A DNA stretch of 64,000 nucleotides from positions 3,415,001-3,479,000 of the forward strand of contig NC_133024.1 of NCBI RefSeq assembly GCF_048771995.1. Reading direction: 5' to 3'. Below the pieces are notes generated by a model. That model made no database searches, had not been told where the DNA came from, and worked only from the letters and a program-made list of their open reading frames with translations. This document shows positions 35,766-49,090 of this stretch, one piece after another. Every line of letters begins with the position of its first letter. Positions within the stretch are counted from its first letter, which is position 1. Both the position numbers and the translations under genes were made by a program. The DNA comes from Taeniopygia guttata (Eukaryota; Chordata; Aves; Passeriformes; Estrildidae).

Positions 35766-38700
35766 ATGTGCAGGTAACTGGATAAATTTATATTAAGTTT
35801 AGTTTGGGGTTTTTTTTCAGTCATAGCAATATGCATTCAAAGCCACAGTAGTTTGACCAGAAAACCTGTAGTTTAATCAATCTTTTGATTCACCCAGTGC
35901 TGAAGTACATTTGTCCCTCCAGAGTGAGCAAGAGCATTGTCAGACTTGTGGCAGCCTGTGAGTTGAAAGGTATTTAATATGGATAGATAGAGAGGAAAAC
36001 CCACACCAGAAATGCTGACAAGCTTTTGAGTATGTAAATTTTTCTTCCAATAACCACTTAGACAAGCAAGGCCTTTGAGGATCTTTGCAAAAGGCCATGT
36101 TTTATATTATTTAGGTAGCAATGGTTGGATCCAGAATCCAAGTTACAAAGCAGTTCTTGTGCAATTCCCACTTACACACAAAATGTGTCATCTTTCTTTT
36201 AGGAACAGACAAATCAAAAGTTTCATGATGACATAAGAAAATAGCCTGGCCACCAGTTTCAGCCAGTTTTGCACTGTGTTTAAAATAGCATTAAGTTGTC
36301 CTGCCCTGCACTTTACCCTGATGTTGTTTACATGTCTGCGTTTATCCCAAGTAGGAATAAAATCTAAACCCCTAAACCAAAACAACTTAACCCAGCCACT
36401 TTGCCTCAGGGTGTACAGTTGCTTTTCTTCAACACTTCTTCTCTAAATAGCTACACTGCTTTGAGAATCAAAACAGCCAGTGACAGAAATTGCCACAACA
36501 TTTTGGTCATGTTGTTTCTCTTGAACTCAAGTCAAGAGCTTATGAACAAAAATACATGACTTCTTTGCTTTTATTTTGCAATGAAATGCTTAGTATGAAA
36601 AGCATGTTTTACTTCCATTGCTGTTCATTAACACCAAATCTTTTAACCACTGAGTAATTCACTGCTGCCTACACTGGCAGATAGCAAGCCTGACATACAC
36701 AGCTTTTTTTCTGTGTGTTTTAATACACAGCAACTTAAAATCCTGTACTCAGTCCAAGTAGTTCAGCATGAAATCAGGACAACTATTTTGCTACAAATTC
36801 AGAAACAATTGCTGAAAGTTTTGTGCAATAATATTGCTCAGATATCAAAGAAGATATTTAGATATAACACACTTCCTACAACTTTATGTTATAAGAAAAG
36901 GTCAGCTGTATTTTAAAAGTAGAAAGGCAAAAAGAAAAAGAAAAAGAAAAAAAACCCCAGAAGACAAAGTAGTGGACAAACTTTAAGCCAAGGATTTAAA
37001 GCTGAGATCTCTATTTAATTCTGTTAACTGTAGTAAATACTGAGCAAAGGATGTCAGTAGGTCCAGAACATCCAGACAGGGCAAAGCAGTAGCTTAAATG
37101 GCATGCTGAAAATATGAGAGGAGTCTGAGGTAGGATGAGCAGCCTCAAAGGACAACAGCTGGATTTTCACCAACAGAAACAGACCTCAGAGCTGCCTCAG
37201 AAGCCAGAAAGGCAAGAGCAATGCCACTTATAATTAAAAGCTATTTGTAGTAAACTCATGCTGATAACCACAAATACTGTGTTGATTTGATAGGACAGGT
37301 CACAGGCCTTTCAGCTTAAGACCATGACATCAGCTGCAGATTTTCACAGGAACAATTACAGAAATATGAGTTTGCTGTTAAAAAACAAAATGAAACCCAC
37401 TCTTGAAGCTGTTCTATAAAGCAGCTATGCTTAAAAGAGGCAAGCATGACAGCTTACTTAAACCACCAATTAGTCATAAATGCCTCCCCTGTATAATGAT
37501 GAGGATATAATTATACCCTTTGCTATATTTTGTGGAGAGCTTATTTGTCTTTTTAATTTGTGACAAAGATTTTCTCAATTTCAGGTAAACTATAAGGCAT
37601 AAAAATAAAACTCTAAAAAATTCCACATAACTCTAAGGCCTCCCCCTGGGAGGGAAATGAGGAGCAATTTCTCACTAGTAGATCATGCTCAGTGTCTTGA
37701 GAGCCTTCTGGGGAAGTATTTTTAAATATGACTTTCATTACCAAACTGCAAGGAGAAGGTAATCCTAGAGAATGTTTTACTTATGCAAGAGCTTTGAAAT
37801 GTCTGTGTATATGTGTATATATAAATGTAAAACTCCTGATATTTTAGAGCACTGCCTCTTAAAAATGTCAGGAACTTTCACTGAATTTTGAAATTCTCTT
37901 TCTGGTGGAGAAATATCAAAGTACCTGCAAGACCTGTTAGAATAACACACACGAGGAAGGAGTCACACTGTCCCCACCAACTGCCAGAGCAGACAGCTGA
38001 ATCAGAGAGAAGAGGGGCAGATACTCCTGAGGACAAGAGAGTAATGAAAAAGTTAATTTCCACACTGGTAAAATGTAAAAAAAATGAAAAACAAAACCCC
38101 CGTTGTGCCAAATTGTTTGGAATTGTGGAAACACAATTCCAGCAATTGTCATTTAGGCTCTCACAGTTCCAGCTGAGGCTTTATTCTAACATTTTTTGAA
38201 GAGCGTTGCCAAAATTGAAGGATACAAAACCTCAAAGTTCACCAAAAGGTGATTGAAATCTGTAACCAGAAATAAATGAGCAGTTAAAACTGAGAACTAT
38301 TTTGAAGCTAGTAAAAACCTTAATAATAGCAGTAAGATGTGTCCAAAAAAACTGTCAAGGAAAACAAAAGAGAAAAACAAATTATTTCCTGTTGCTTGAT
38401 TTTATTTACTCATAGCTTTAGGCTCGGTGTCCCTGAGTTGTGTTGGCACCCATCAGATCTAGAACATTGTTTTTGAATGAGACCTGAGACTCCATATGTA
38501 CTAAACTGAGACAAAAAGCAAATAAACTCAACACTTCAATTCATGACAAAAATTGTCAGTGAGTCACTGACAGTGCTCATTTCAAAAGTCAGCCCAGGCA
38601 ACACTTCAAATCCCACAGGATTTCATAAAATCCAACAGGACACAACTTTAAATCATAGTTACTGATCTAATTGGAGGCCTGATTATCTCATTATTCTGTG

Positions 38701-41700
38701 CTTCACATTTATTGCTCAAAAAATAGTAAAACATACATTTGTCCTCAATATACTGCTGTATGCCAGTACTGTAACTGTTTCCTTTAGAGTGAAACACTAA
38801 AATACATTATAATACTTTTGGGGCATAAATCTCTAATGGAGAAACCTATTAAGGTTAAACAAAATCTGCCCTGTAAGGGCAGCATGAAGTAGGCTTTATT
38901 ACATTTTTAGACAAATCAAGGAGTTAGTGTTAAGACTGCAGACCTGTTCTTGCCAGTCTAGTGAGAAGAACATTATTAGCTCATACTCTCAGTTTTAATG
39001 TATCCTGCGAGACATTCTACCTCTAAAGATGAACAATTACCAAAAGGGATTAATTTGCAACTCAAAATGGTCTCATTCTCTTCACATTGTTCAGAATGCT
39101 TTATAAAACACTATTAAAAGAAATAAGACTATTTCAGTGATTAAAATTAGTAGCCTACATTAAAGCAATTTACATTCTATTATGAAAAAAATCCCAGAAT
39201 AACAGAAATTGTTCAAATTCTTTGGGAAATACTCCCTTTCTACAGTGAATCTTGAAAAAATTAAGCTAATTTTATTACCCTGTCTTTCTGTAGATTTTTT
39301 TTAATCCATGAATAAATGTGTTACAGGGCTTAACTGGGACCCTCCACTAAGGGATGTGGTAGAATTGATTTACAGGTTATCAAGGGACAACATCTTTCTT
39401 TCTCACCTGCCTTCAGATTTTCTGTGGGTGAAGTCCTGACTATGACTATATAAGAGAATGTGATAAGCAACCAAATTATATTCCAGTCAATACATATCCT
39501 GTGAGCTTCCGATAAGCATCACACAGAACAGAGGGCAACATTTGTTATTGAGAAGTTTAGTTAAAACACATAATTTTATTTTAGTCAGGACACATTTAGT
39601 CACAAGACTAAAAAGTATTTTTAATTTAAAAAAAAATCCCTGTATTTAAATGAAATTCGCAAAACAGGGATGCTATTGATCATCATGTTCTCTATGCTCA
39701 AAATTTAATTTCCAACAGAAAATCTGTCAGCCAAAAATTTGTTCAAGTTGTTGATAATGCATTCAAAAACACACACCCATTTAGAGCCCTTCTCCTGGGA
39801 GCAGCCAGATACTTTCTCCTGCAAGGTGCTATGTACTTCTAAACAAATGAAGTTTCAAGAGAGAGGGATTCACCACACATATTTAAAAAGGGAAGGAATG
39901 TGGGAAAAAAAAAAAAAACCCAGCCTCTCTAATTCTCCTCTTGGGCCATCTATTTCCTTAGAAAATGACACTGGTCACTGAGAAAACTGGAGCCCATGCT
40001 CAAGTATCCCAGATTTGTTCCCACAACTCCAAATGGGAGTCCACCGTAACAACTTCAGTTGGAAGGCCCTGTCCACTTCTCATCAGACCTGAACATTTTT
40101 GCCAAATAGGTATGGGATGCTACTGATGATCCTACAGGAACCTAAAAGAGTTGTGAATGTCTTGATAGAGGCACTTCATATTTTGGGTTTGTTCTGTTAT
40201 TCAAGATAGAGAGGAACACTCAGAAAATGACATGAGTTAATCAAATACTTTTAATTTACTCCTGAATTTAATTTGAAACCCTGAACAAAAATGTATTATG
40301 AAATGAAACCTAAATCAATGCTTCCTGCCAAACACACAAAAAACAGCCCAGTGGCAAGTATTCCCAGCTGCACTACAGTTTTGCCAGAATGTATGCATCC
40401 TGAGAGCTTGCCACACCACAAACAGCTTTAATTGAAGAGCTTCATTCACAGAAAGTCTTTAAAACATGTTGCCTTGATGCTTTTTGCTTCCTCTTTCCTT
40501 CCACTGTTTCTCCTGCTCCCACCAAGACTCAGAGCCACCCCTGCCCTTGGCTATGTCACAGTGTCCTGGTTTGGTAGCCACTCTTGTCACATTACAACCT
40601 TCACCTTCAAACACAGCAAACTTCCAAGTGGCAGCACATTAGAACTGAAAATTTATAGGAATAAGAAATTATAGCTTAAGTTTCTATTCATCAACATAAT
40701 TGGATGTTAATAACAGGGTGTGCAGTGCTGGCATGTATATCAGGTACACATAGTATATATTTATTAAGTATAATTCATTCCACCAAAGTTCTAATAAGGG
40801 CTGCTTAATTCCAGTTTAAATCAAATGTCAGAGGAGCCAGAAAAGACTGTTTTTCACAGGTGGAATTTTGTGAATAAGTCAGACAGAGATTTTTTTAGTG
40901 CTAAATGTGATTATCCTTGGCTTTATCTCTGCTGACATACCTTCTCTTCCCTGTTTGTATTTATTTTTCTTGCAGTTTGCAACTGGAAATAAATGGAACA
41001 CAATGTTATGTTCTAACTGCTTGTTCCAGTGATGGTTCTTCATTGTATGATTAACTTTAATGGATATATAATATATGTTTTAAGGCAGGTGGGAAAAAAG
41101 GTAATCTGGAGATTTTGAAGCATGCTTTTGAGATATTTTTGAGCTCCGTATTATGTGAACTTTTTGGCTGCCTATGAACAAGCTGATACACAATTTTGAG
41201 CCATTATGCTAAATGCTATGGTCATGCTAAGCACTGACTCCTTTGACAGAAAGTTCTGCCACTGGCACAAGAATAAAACAGTAAGGGAAATTAACAACAG
41301 CTCATAATATTTGCTGATCTCTAATTGTCATCTACCATCACTGGCAGTCCCAATCTCAGTGCAAACTGGTACAAAGTCATACCCTTTGAAATGGATTTAA
41401 TGTATTGATCACATAATTACTGCATCCTATCCTCTTGAGAAGTTAATCCTAACCTTTTCTTTGGCACAGCTTACAAAGAAAATAGATCTGGATATGGTAA
41501 GACACATAATTACCAAGAAAGACCCAAAATACAGCAACATTTACATCACCTATTTTGAAGGACAAGTTTTGCATCTTTGGAGGTAAAGTTAGCACATGCA
41601 GATGGCATTCTGATTATCTTCACAAAAAGCCTGACTTCTAACACTAATTTATTTCATAAATTTGGAAACTCATCTTCTGAATGAGCGAATTTAGTATACT

Positions 41701-42591
41701 CCCTTATCACCATCAATTTCTCATGTAGCATAACCAGCCACCAAAATGGTTGCTTAGAAGTAGCAATATACACTAAAATAATCAAAAACCCCAAAGGTAA
41801 GTATATCTATTCCTGTTAAAAACCCAGTAAATATCTGAAGCATCCCCAAAGAAAATCCCTTTTGTATAACTACACCCGCAGACTTCATTTTGCACTGAGA
41901 GGAGTATACCTCCTCTACAACCAAGAGGATGATTACACAGCAGGGCACTCATCTGAGGAATAAGTCAGATTTTGAAAGAAACACCAAAACACTTTGTAAG
42001 AACTTTGGTAAAAGCCTCTGGTCCCACCCTGAACTTTCTGTGTCTTAATCTGAACAACCATTCCAAACCAGAGTAAAATCATAGAGACAAAAATATCTAC
42101 TTGCCAGTGAGAGAACAAAAACAATCCCTCAGTTTCCTGGTCTTTCATTCCTGAGTGATAAATCACAACTCTATTGGGCATTTAAAATCGTAATTTTATC
42201 CTTCCCATATACACAACCACTTAATCTCCTTTACCACCAGCTCTGTGCTCTGCAGGTATAAAACTCTACTCTGTTTCAATCAATCTCACTGCCTTCCCAG
42301 TGGAAGTCATCAAGATTGTTCCCACCATGGGTTTTGGAGCTTGCTACTACCTTTTCTAACTTGATGAGCAACCTGTGCACCTGATAGCTTGTATGTTGTT
42401 TCCAAAGGAGGTTAAGTTTGTCATATTTAAAAGTGATCAGCCCTAACTTCATAGCTTCTCTGTGTCATTGTCCTTAAATCATCATGGGTTTGACAAAGCT
42501 TCCACTAGAAACCTGACACAGGACATCCAACATGGAAGATTAGCTTTTTGCTGTGGTAAAAAATATGTAGACAGAACAAATTCTCTTATGT
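35766..42591. other. Unique AT-rich noncoding DNA, no gene seen
   Basis: No mobile element or gene recognised across 6.8 kb. Minor features: an (AAAAAG)-like run at about 36930-36955 and a GTATATGTGTATATATA stretch near 37804-37823. The 103-codon frame at 37888-38199 overlaps antisense frames (37878-38111, 37937-38152) and has no recognised domain. Confidence 0.55.
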
Positions 42592-42701
42592 ATTAGTTGC
42601 AGAAAACATTGAAATTTAATATAATATTTTTTATAATGAGCAGAATATTAATTGCAGAAAACATTGACATTTAATATAATGTTTTTTTTAATAAACAAAA
42701 G
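42592..42701. repeat. 55-bp tandem duplication
   Basis: Two adjacent units of 55 bp: 42592-42646 (starting ATTAGTTGCAGAAAACATTG) and 42647-42701 (starting ATTAATTGCAGAAAACATTG). They share the same order of GCAGAAAACATTG, TTTAATATAAT and a T-run, with a few substitutions. The duplication is clear by eye. It has no coding potential. Confidence 0.88.
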
Positions 42702-43738
42702 ATGGATTTAGCAAAACTTTTCTTCATTGATAAGCAAATAATAGTCACATAAAATATCCCTAATGATTTTGGTTGGTTTTGCTCATTCATTTTTAAAAAG
42801 TTAGATTTCTATCTTACTTTCTTAAAATCAGACCATTACATAAATGTATGTTACATGGATAATTCCTGCATGTTAGTTATTTGTAAGTCATGTCATTGTG
42901 TTCACAGGCATGCAAGACTACAAGGTCTGCATTTTGGCATATAATTTGTCTTGGGGAGAACTGATACTAAGCTAATGAAAAATTATGCCCATTTTGCAAT
43001 CATAGTAGTTGTACATACACACTGAGCAATCCTAGCAGGAGTTTAACCTGAGCCAGGAAGCAAGCCAAGGAACATGAAAAATGGCATCTTGGTAACTCTA
43101 GGTGGCATCTTTATAATTAAGTGCTACACTGATTAGAAGTCTAAACCATCAATTAAAAATTAATGAACTTCCTGTAAAAAAGCAAGAGAGGATCTGACAA
43201 TTGTGGGGAATGTCAAGATTCATCAATATGCATTTTGTTAGCTGTTGCACAGTAGTTAACTATCATGATATTCATGGAGCAAAGTGATTCTTCAAATGTC
43301 TGTGACACAACTGTTAGCAATGTGGCACAAATCATCTGATACACAGCTTTTCCTTGAAGGCTTTTTATGTACTCCAGATTCTTTTAAAATAACCCTGGAA
43401 ACTGTTTGCAGAACCTGCAATATCTCTACAATTGCTTTCATGCAGACATTAGAATTTTTTTTTCCCCTTCTGGTAATCCTCCAGTTTGCAAATCTGGAGA
43501 ATCCTGATGACTCTCAGCATTACACGTGAGGTTTTAGATTTGGCTCCAAAACCAACACTTAAACCTTTTCCAGCTATTTCTGTGTATCAGTGTCTTTTGT
43601 AATCAGTGGTATTTTTTATGAAGCAGAGCAAAAAAAAAATCAGAAAGTCTTTAAGGCTCTAATCAACAAAAAGAATTAGTTCCACGACCTGAGTCTGACA
43701 AAGAAACAAAACATCAGTGTAGTAGGTGCTAGGAAATC
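42702..43738. other. Unique AT-rich noncoding DNA, no gene seen
   Basis: No repeat or gene recognised. The 81-codon frame at 43284-43529 shows no known domain. Confidence 0.5.
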
Positions 43739-43826
43739 TTGATGGTTTTGTTTTTGTTTTTTCTTCTTTTTTTGTTGGGTTTTGGGAGGTTTTTTTTCTG
43801 TTTTGTTTTTCTCTTTCTTTTTTTAA
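43739..43826. repeat. T/G-rich tract (reverse of the A/C-rich type)
   Basis: Almost only T with G and a few C (GTTTTTGTTTTTTC, TTGTTGGGTTTTGGGAGG, TTCTGTTTTG). It is the reverse-strand form of the A/C tracts elsewhere. It sits at the 3' end of the 177-codon minus frame at 43729-44262, giving that frame a Lys/Asn-rich artefactual tail. Confidence 0.88.
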
Positions 43827-46800
43827 TAAATAAGTTGCTAAAGAACTTTAAACCAACAAACAAAACATGCATAATGCATGAGAGGTCTTCCAAGTAGCAG
43901 TAAGAAACTGGCTGTATGACAGGCAATCCAATGACACCATGGCACTGTACCTTAGGTAGAAGAGAATTTAATGTTGAGAAGACACCTAAAATCCAGAATA
44001 TACTGTTGGAAAAAAATAAACTGGGCTGCAAACATTCCAGGCCTATCATCTCATGATTATCCTTCCTTCTTCCATGAAGCAAAAAAAAACCAAAAAAAAA
44101 CCAGAACCAACCAAACAAGCAGAGGCAGATATGATAACTTAATTCCACATAAAAATGGTGCAGATAATGATGTGTAGATACTCCTTGAGAGCACAGATGA
44201 TGCTCAGTGGAGCTGCAGGATGCTCCTGGGCTCATGGTGTCACAGCAGGGTTGGGATGACACAGCCTGGGAGAGTGAGGGCAGGGCAGCTGCAAAGCCAT
44301 AAAGCCAAGCAAGGGAATTGCCTACCTATTTACATCAAATGTACCTTGCCAAATGCAGCCTCCTGGCTCTCAGCAATCTACCTTTAAGCAGAAATCCCAA
44401 GGGTTGAAAAATCAGCTATTACAAGAGCCAGAGAGAAGCTTGTTAGCAGCCAAGGAGAGACACAGAACTGGGTAAACACAAACACGACACCTCCAGTTCC
44501 CCATGGGCAGATGAAGAGAATTTTAAAGACTACATGTGCTTATGGTATTTTGTCTTGTTGTACTTAGCAAATCACATGGGGAGTACTGACACCTCTTTAA
44601 TATTTTAGTGCCTGAACAGAATTATCTTTAAGTTTTCATAAACACTTGATGAGAAGACAGAGGAAGCTATTGCAGAAAACAACTGGAGCTCAATAAAACT
44701 ACATTAAAATCAATGAACTTGTTAAGGTTCAACCAGATCAGAGTTTAGCAGACCTGTGAGGAAAACAAATATGGTTCTCTCTCTCTGTTAGGTCAGTTTA
44801 GCACTTTATTAGTCCCATTTTTTTTAAATAATGCTTTGGTCCGGCCAGAGCAGAGTGATTCTGAATCTGGCTCACATGCTTCACAGAAGCCAATGAAGTT
44901 TTGGAACTATTTGGAAGTCTAAGAGCTTTGTCACATGTCTAAATATTACCCACAGTTACCTCTATAAGACTGCCCATGCAGGTAATTTAAAGTTGTAGTT
45001 CTCCCTTCTCAAATTCCCATTGTGTGCCAGCCAAAACCTCAGGAAGATATATTCCCTGACAGAACCCATTTCCCCAGCAGAGGTACCTAACACAAAAAAG
45101 CACCTCTGCTCTCTGACCTGTAGGTCAGAGGAAGTGGAAAAACTGTTCATACTCTGGCAAAGACAAACCTGGTGCAGTGTTTTAAACTCAATGTTTTAGA
45201 GGTGCACTTGTGGCAGCTGTCACACAAATAATCCAATGAAAAGGGGTTTACATTCAGAATTGCTATCAAGAGAGAGCTTAAACTGCCAGTGGCAAGCAGT
45301 ATGTTTTATCTGAAGAATTTTGTGTTTCATTGTTTTGGGAAACTTATAGCCCAGAGGATCATTAGCTGCAGCCAACTAAAGTGTATTAGATGCTACTAAA
45401 CACCCATTCCCTCCAGGCTTAATTGCAAAATGCCATCAGACCTCTTCTGTGGGGATTCCTCTTCTGTGGAGAAAATGGTATTTCTATTTTGGATCCCTCT
45501 TATGCTTTGAAAGTTCCCTCCCTCCTTATATTTTTTTTTCTTCCCTTCTTGATCCTTAGGAGTTGGTTTGACAGAAAAGTTTTTCAGTTCATAGTACCAG
45601 AGTAGCAGCCTATTCTGGTGAAGAAATAAATTGCATCTTCATTCTGCATTGTTTCCTTTAACAGCTGTTTTCTCAGAAGCTGGATCTTCGGGTCACAATA
45701 GGCCACAAGCCCAGAAAATAATTAAGTTTTCCAAATTATTCATCAGTGTGTTCATTTGATTAAACCAGTACTGTCTGGATCCCTTAGCATCCAGCTTACT
45801 GATCAAAACTTTTATTACTATCCAAACATGCCTTTTAAACAAAATTAGGTTGGAAATCAAGTGGATAAGTTTGCTTTTCTGTTATAATGCTATTTCACAT
45901 AGAACTGAACCATACTGTTTATTTTATCTAAGAAATGTATCGGAATGGTGGATCTCTGGCAAAAGCTTTGATTTCAATAGTCAGCAGGCAAGTGAGCAAA
46001 ACAGGACAGGGGAAGCAGATCCCAGAATGGCTGATTCACATCCCTGTGCTGAGCTCTGCTGTGGTTCTGGAAACTTGACAGCTGTAGGCACTCCTGTGAT
46101 GCTTTGGGTACCTTCCCCTGGGGTTGGAAATCATACACAATATACACAACTACAAAATCATTTGAGGGACTTTAGATGACCCAAGTGTACCCAGGTGTCA
46201 ACGTGGTTGATGCACTTTGTTCTGCAACAACCAAGAGTAATATATGCAGGCAGGCTGTCACACAAATATGACTTAAAATAAGTGAACAAAATACTTTTCT
46301 CAGTGTTAAAATAACCACAGTTCAGAAGAGTCTTAGTTTGAACTGAATTACTTCTCAATTTACCATGTAATTACTCACATTTTAAGATTACATCATCTCA
46401 TTTAGACACATTCTTCTCTCTAATACCTTGGTTTCTAACTCTCAATATCCAGTCTGTCAGTGATAATTCACAATAAAAATACAGTGACATTTCTAAAATC
46501 CAAAAGCACTACTGCACATACGCTATCTGTTATGCTGATAAAATAGATGCTTTCATTCTGAAGTGCAGACATTTTGACATCTTTTGGTAGAACTAAAGAG
46601 TGATGCTAAGAAAAATTAATCTCCCTTATGATGTTGAAGGTAGGAATTTATCCTTCACTGAAAAATTCTCTGTCAAGTTCTTAAGAGATCAGATGTTACC
46701 AAGGGTAAAGGATCTTGACTGGGGTAAAAAAGTAATAAAATAAACATGTAATCTAAACTTCTGGGATTTTTTAAAATCAAAACACAATCTTATAAGCAGT

Positions 46801-47130
46801 TACAGAATTTATCTAACTACAATATGTTTACATCAGATGAAACAAAACTTATTAAGAGAAATATCACTATTTAATAAAATCTGACTTCCAAACAATGTCA
46901 GGAACGTGCTTAAGACCAATGCAAAAGAACAGGGTCATACCTCTTTAAGTAAAATCTTTTTTAATTCAGTGTTTCAGTTTCATTTTTAAACATGTCAGTG
47001 GCCCTTATGAAACACATGAGAAAGTTTATTCATCCTCTGTGGAACAGAGACAGTCCATCACACATGATGGCCTTAGCAGAAAAGAGACTGAAACAACATC
47101 CTTATTCTCAGAGGCAGTCTCTCTAGAGTA
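43827..47130. other. Unique noncoding DNA, no gene seen
   Basis: Holds the longest open frame of the window (43729-44262, minus, 177 codons), which has no recognisable domain, runs through simple sequence and is not called. A short A/C tract lies at 44081-44102. Elsewhere nothing is recognised; 45950-46130 is GC-richer with an open plus frame of no known family. Confidence 0.5.
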
Positions 47131-47216
47131 AAAAAAAAAAAAAGAAAAAACAAAAAAAAAAACCCAAACACAAAAACAAAACAAAACAAACCCAAAAAAA
47201 CCAAAAAAACCCCCCA
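47131..47216. repeat. A/C-rich tract
   Basis: Starts with a run of 13 A, then AAAC/CCCAAAA blocks and a final CCCCCC. Same type as 15181-15293 and 35589-35765. The minus frame at 47123-47314 is a Phe-rich artefact of it. Confidence 0.92.
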
Positions 47217-48167
47217 GTTTTCATAAACACCTGATGAGTAACATGGTAGAAGTTTAGACTTACTGTGTGCACAATAACCCTATCACACTGGAGAATATTG
47301 TGCTCCCAAGACAATTCATTCTCTGCATTACTAGAGGATAAAGACTATGATCCTAAAATTTTTGCAGTAGGAAGTAAGGTCAGCATGATCAGCATTCAGC
47401 TAAGAATATAGTATCTATATAATTTTAATGTGTAAGAAAATATGAGTAGTGGCAGTTACTGAATTTTTTTAAGACTTGAATGATTCACAGAGTCATATTA
47501 AAATATCAATGAAAGAAACAATTCATGTTATCACCAACTATGGCATACAATAATAAAGAGCAATGAAAAAGTATTTGTGGCCAAAAGCAGCAGAGACAAG
47601 TGAAATTAAGAGCGAAAATTAAAACATGCACTCTTTCTCCATTGGGGAAAGAAGCAATTCCATGTTTTCCCAGTTCTCAAAGACCAATTAAATGTTTGTA
47701 GTGCACCAAAAGAACTAGGGAATAAAGATAATAAAGAGAGGAAAACAGAGAAAGAATAGAATTGGCACTTTTAAGAAATATATTTAAATGTGTTCATTTT
47801 TAATCTTAAAAGCTGTTAGTTATAGGTCTTTTCCCATATTAATCTATGAATATTAGAAACCATAGAATGAAATACTTACTGAAAAAGTAAGGAAAGCTAA
47901 GGTGTTAAAAGGCTTGAATTTACTTTAATTCATTGAAATATTATCACAGGCATAGTATTGCACTATGGAATCTGGCTGATATAATGTTTAAGTGCTTTCC
48001 AGGTCCAGGCACTTAAAACTCAATTCATAAGAATTAAAACTACAGTTTGACTAAAATTATTCATTTCAGTCATCAATTAATGTGACAGCAGTATATGATA
48101 TTTACATACCAATTTCAACATTTCTACTTTGAAAGGTCTGCACAAAGAGTAATTGTGTATTTCGTCT
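47217..48167. other. Unique AT-rich noncoding DNA, no gene seen
   Basis: No repeat or coding sequence recognised. Very AT-rich between 47400 and 48130. Confidence 0.55.
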
Positions 48168-48484
48168 CTGAAGGGAGGCTGCAGACAGGTGGGGTCTGTC
48201 TCTCCCACCGGGCAGCACTGACAGAACAAGAGGACACAGCCTCAGCTATGTCAGGGGAGGTTTAGGTTGGACATTAGGAAAAAAATTTCCACTGAAATAA
48301 TAATAAAATACTGGAATTGTCTTCCTAGGGAGGTGGTGGAATCACCATCTCTGGATGTGTTTAAAAAAAGACTGGACTTGGCACTTGGTGCTATGGTCTA
48401 GTTGTGGTGTTAGGGCATGGGTTGGGCTTGATGATCTTAGAGGTCTCTTCCAACCTCATTATTCTGTGATTCTGTGATTCTGTG
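48168..48484 (+). mobile_element. CR1 LINE 3' fragment with terminal octamer repeats
   Basis: Plus-strand CR1 tail: GGTTTAGGTTGGACATTAGG, then GGGAGGTGGTGGAATCACC, then GATGATCTTAGAGGTCTC, ending in three perfect copies of ATTCTGTG at 48461-48484. This octamer array is the diagnostic CR1 3' end used to prime reverse transcription. About 317 bp remain after 5' truncation. The ORF2 C-terminal text is present but degraded (FKKRLDLAL-like residues near the end). Confidence 0.95.
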
Positions 48485-49084
48485 TTACTCCAGCATAAAG
48501 GAGAAAAAAAGACAGAAACAGATGAAAAAACCCATAATGCAGTATTTCTCACTCCTGAGCTCTGTCCAGCCTAGAACCTCATGCTGCTCCATAAAATTTT
48601 GTGGTGAACATTTTTTGTTCAAGCCAAAGGACTCCCAGATGAGAAGCAGAGTGTGCTGGCTCACCACAGCTTGTCAGTGGTGGCAGCAGAAATTGTTGCA
48701 TCCAGCTACTTCTCCCATCCCACCTGGCAAATGCATCAATCCCTGCAGTGCAGCCCCTGCTGCTGTGCCAACGCATTTCCCAGCTGGGTGCTGTGACCTC
48801 CAAACACCATCTATTCCAACCAGGATGCCAACTCAACAGAGGAGGGGACACCGACAATCTGCTCTGCTACTAGGCAGTGAAACTCCACGCACAAGAGCCT
48901 CAGCTCCTCCTTGGGACTACATCACACATCAGATACGTTTTAGATCACAGGGAAATCGTTCAGACTGGAAACATTAGGTACATGGCTTGCAGGAGGAGAA
49001 ATTTAAAAAGACAAAAGTATTGCTGTATCTGTGGATCAGTTTTCACTTGTCGTCAAAAATCTTAAAATGTCGAGCAGTGTGATG
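48485..49084. other. Unique, GC-richer spacer with a long open frame; no gene recognised
   Basis: A 167-codon plus frame runs 48474-48977, but it starts within the CR1 octamers. A 92-codon minus frame overlaps it. Neither has a domain that I know. The segment 48640-48920 is richer in G+C than its surroundings. It could be a decayed repeat or exon, or chance. It ends at the left target duplication of LTR F2 (AAGGAG, 49085-49090). Confidence 0.35.
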
Positions 49085-49090
49085 AAGGAG

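Noticed and set aside
43729..44262. 177-codon minus-strand frame, the longest in the window
   Set aside because: Its C-terminal part is the T/G-rich simple tract and its middle crosses a short A/C tract. No domain, start context or splice signals support it.
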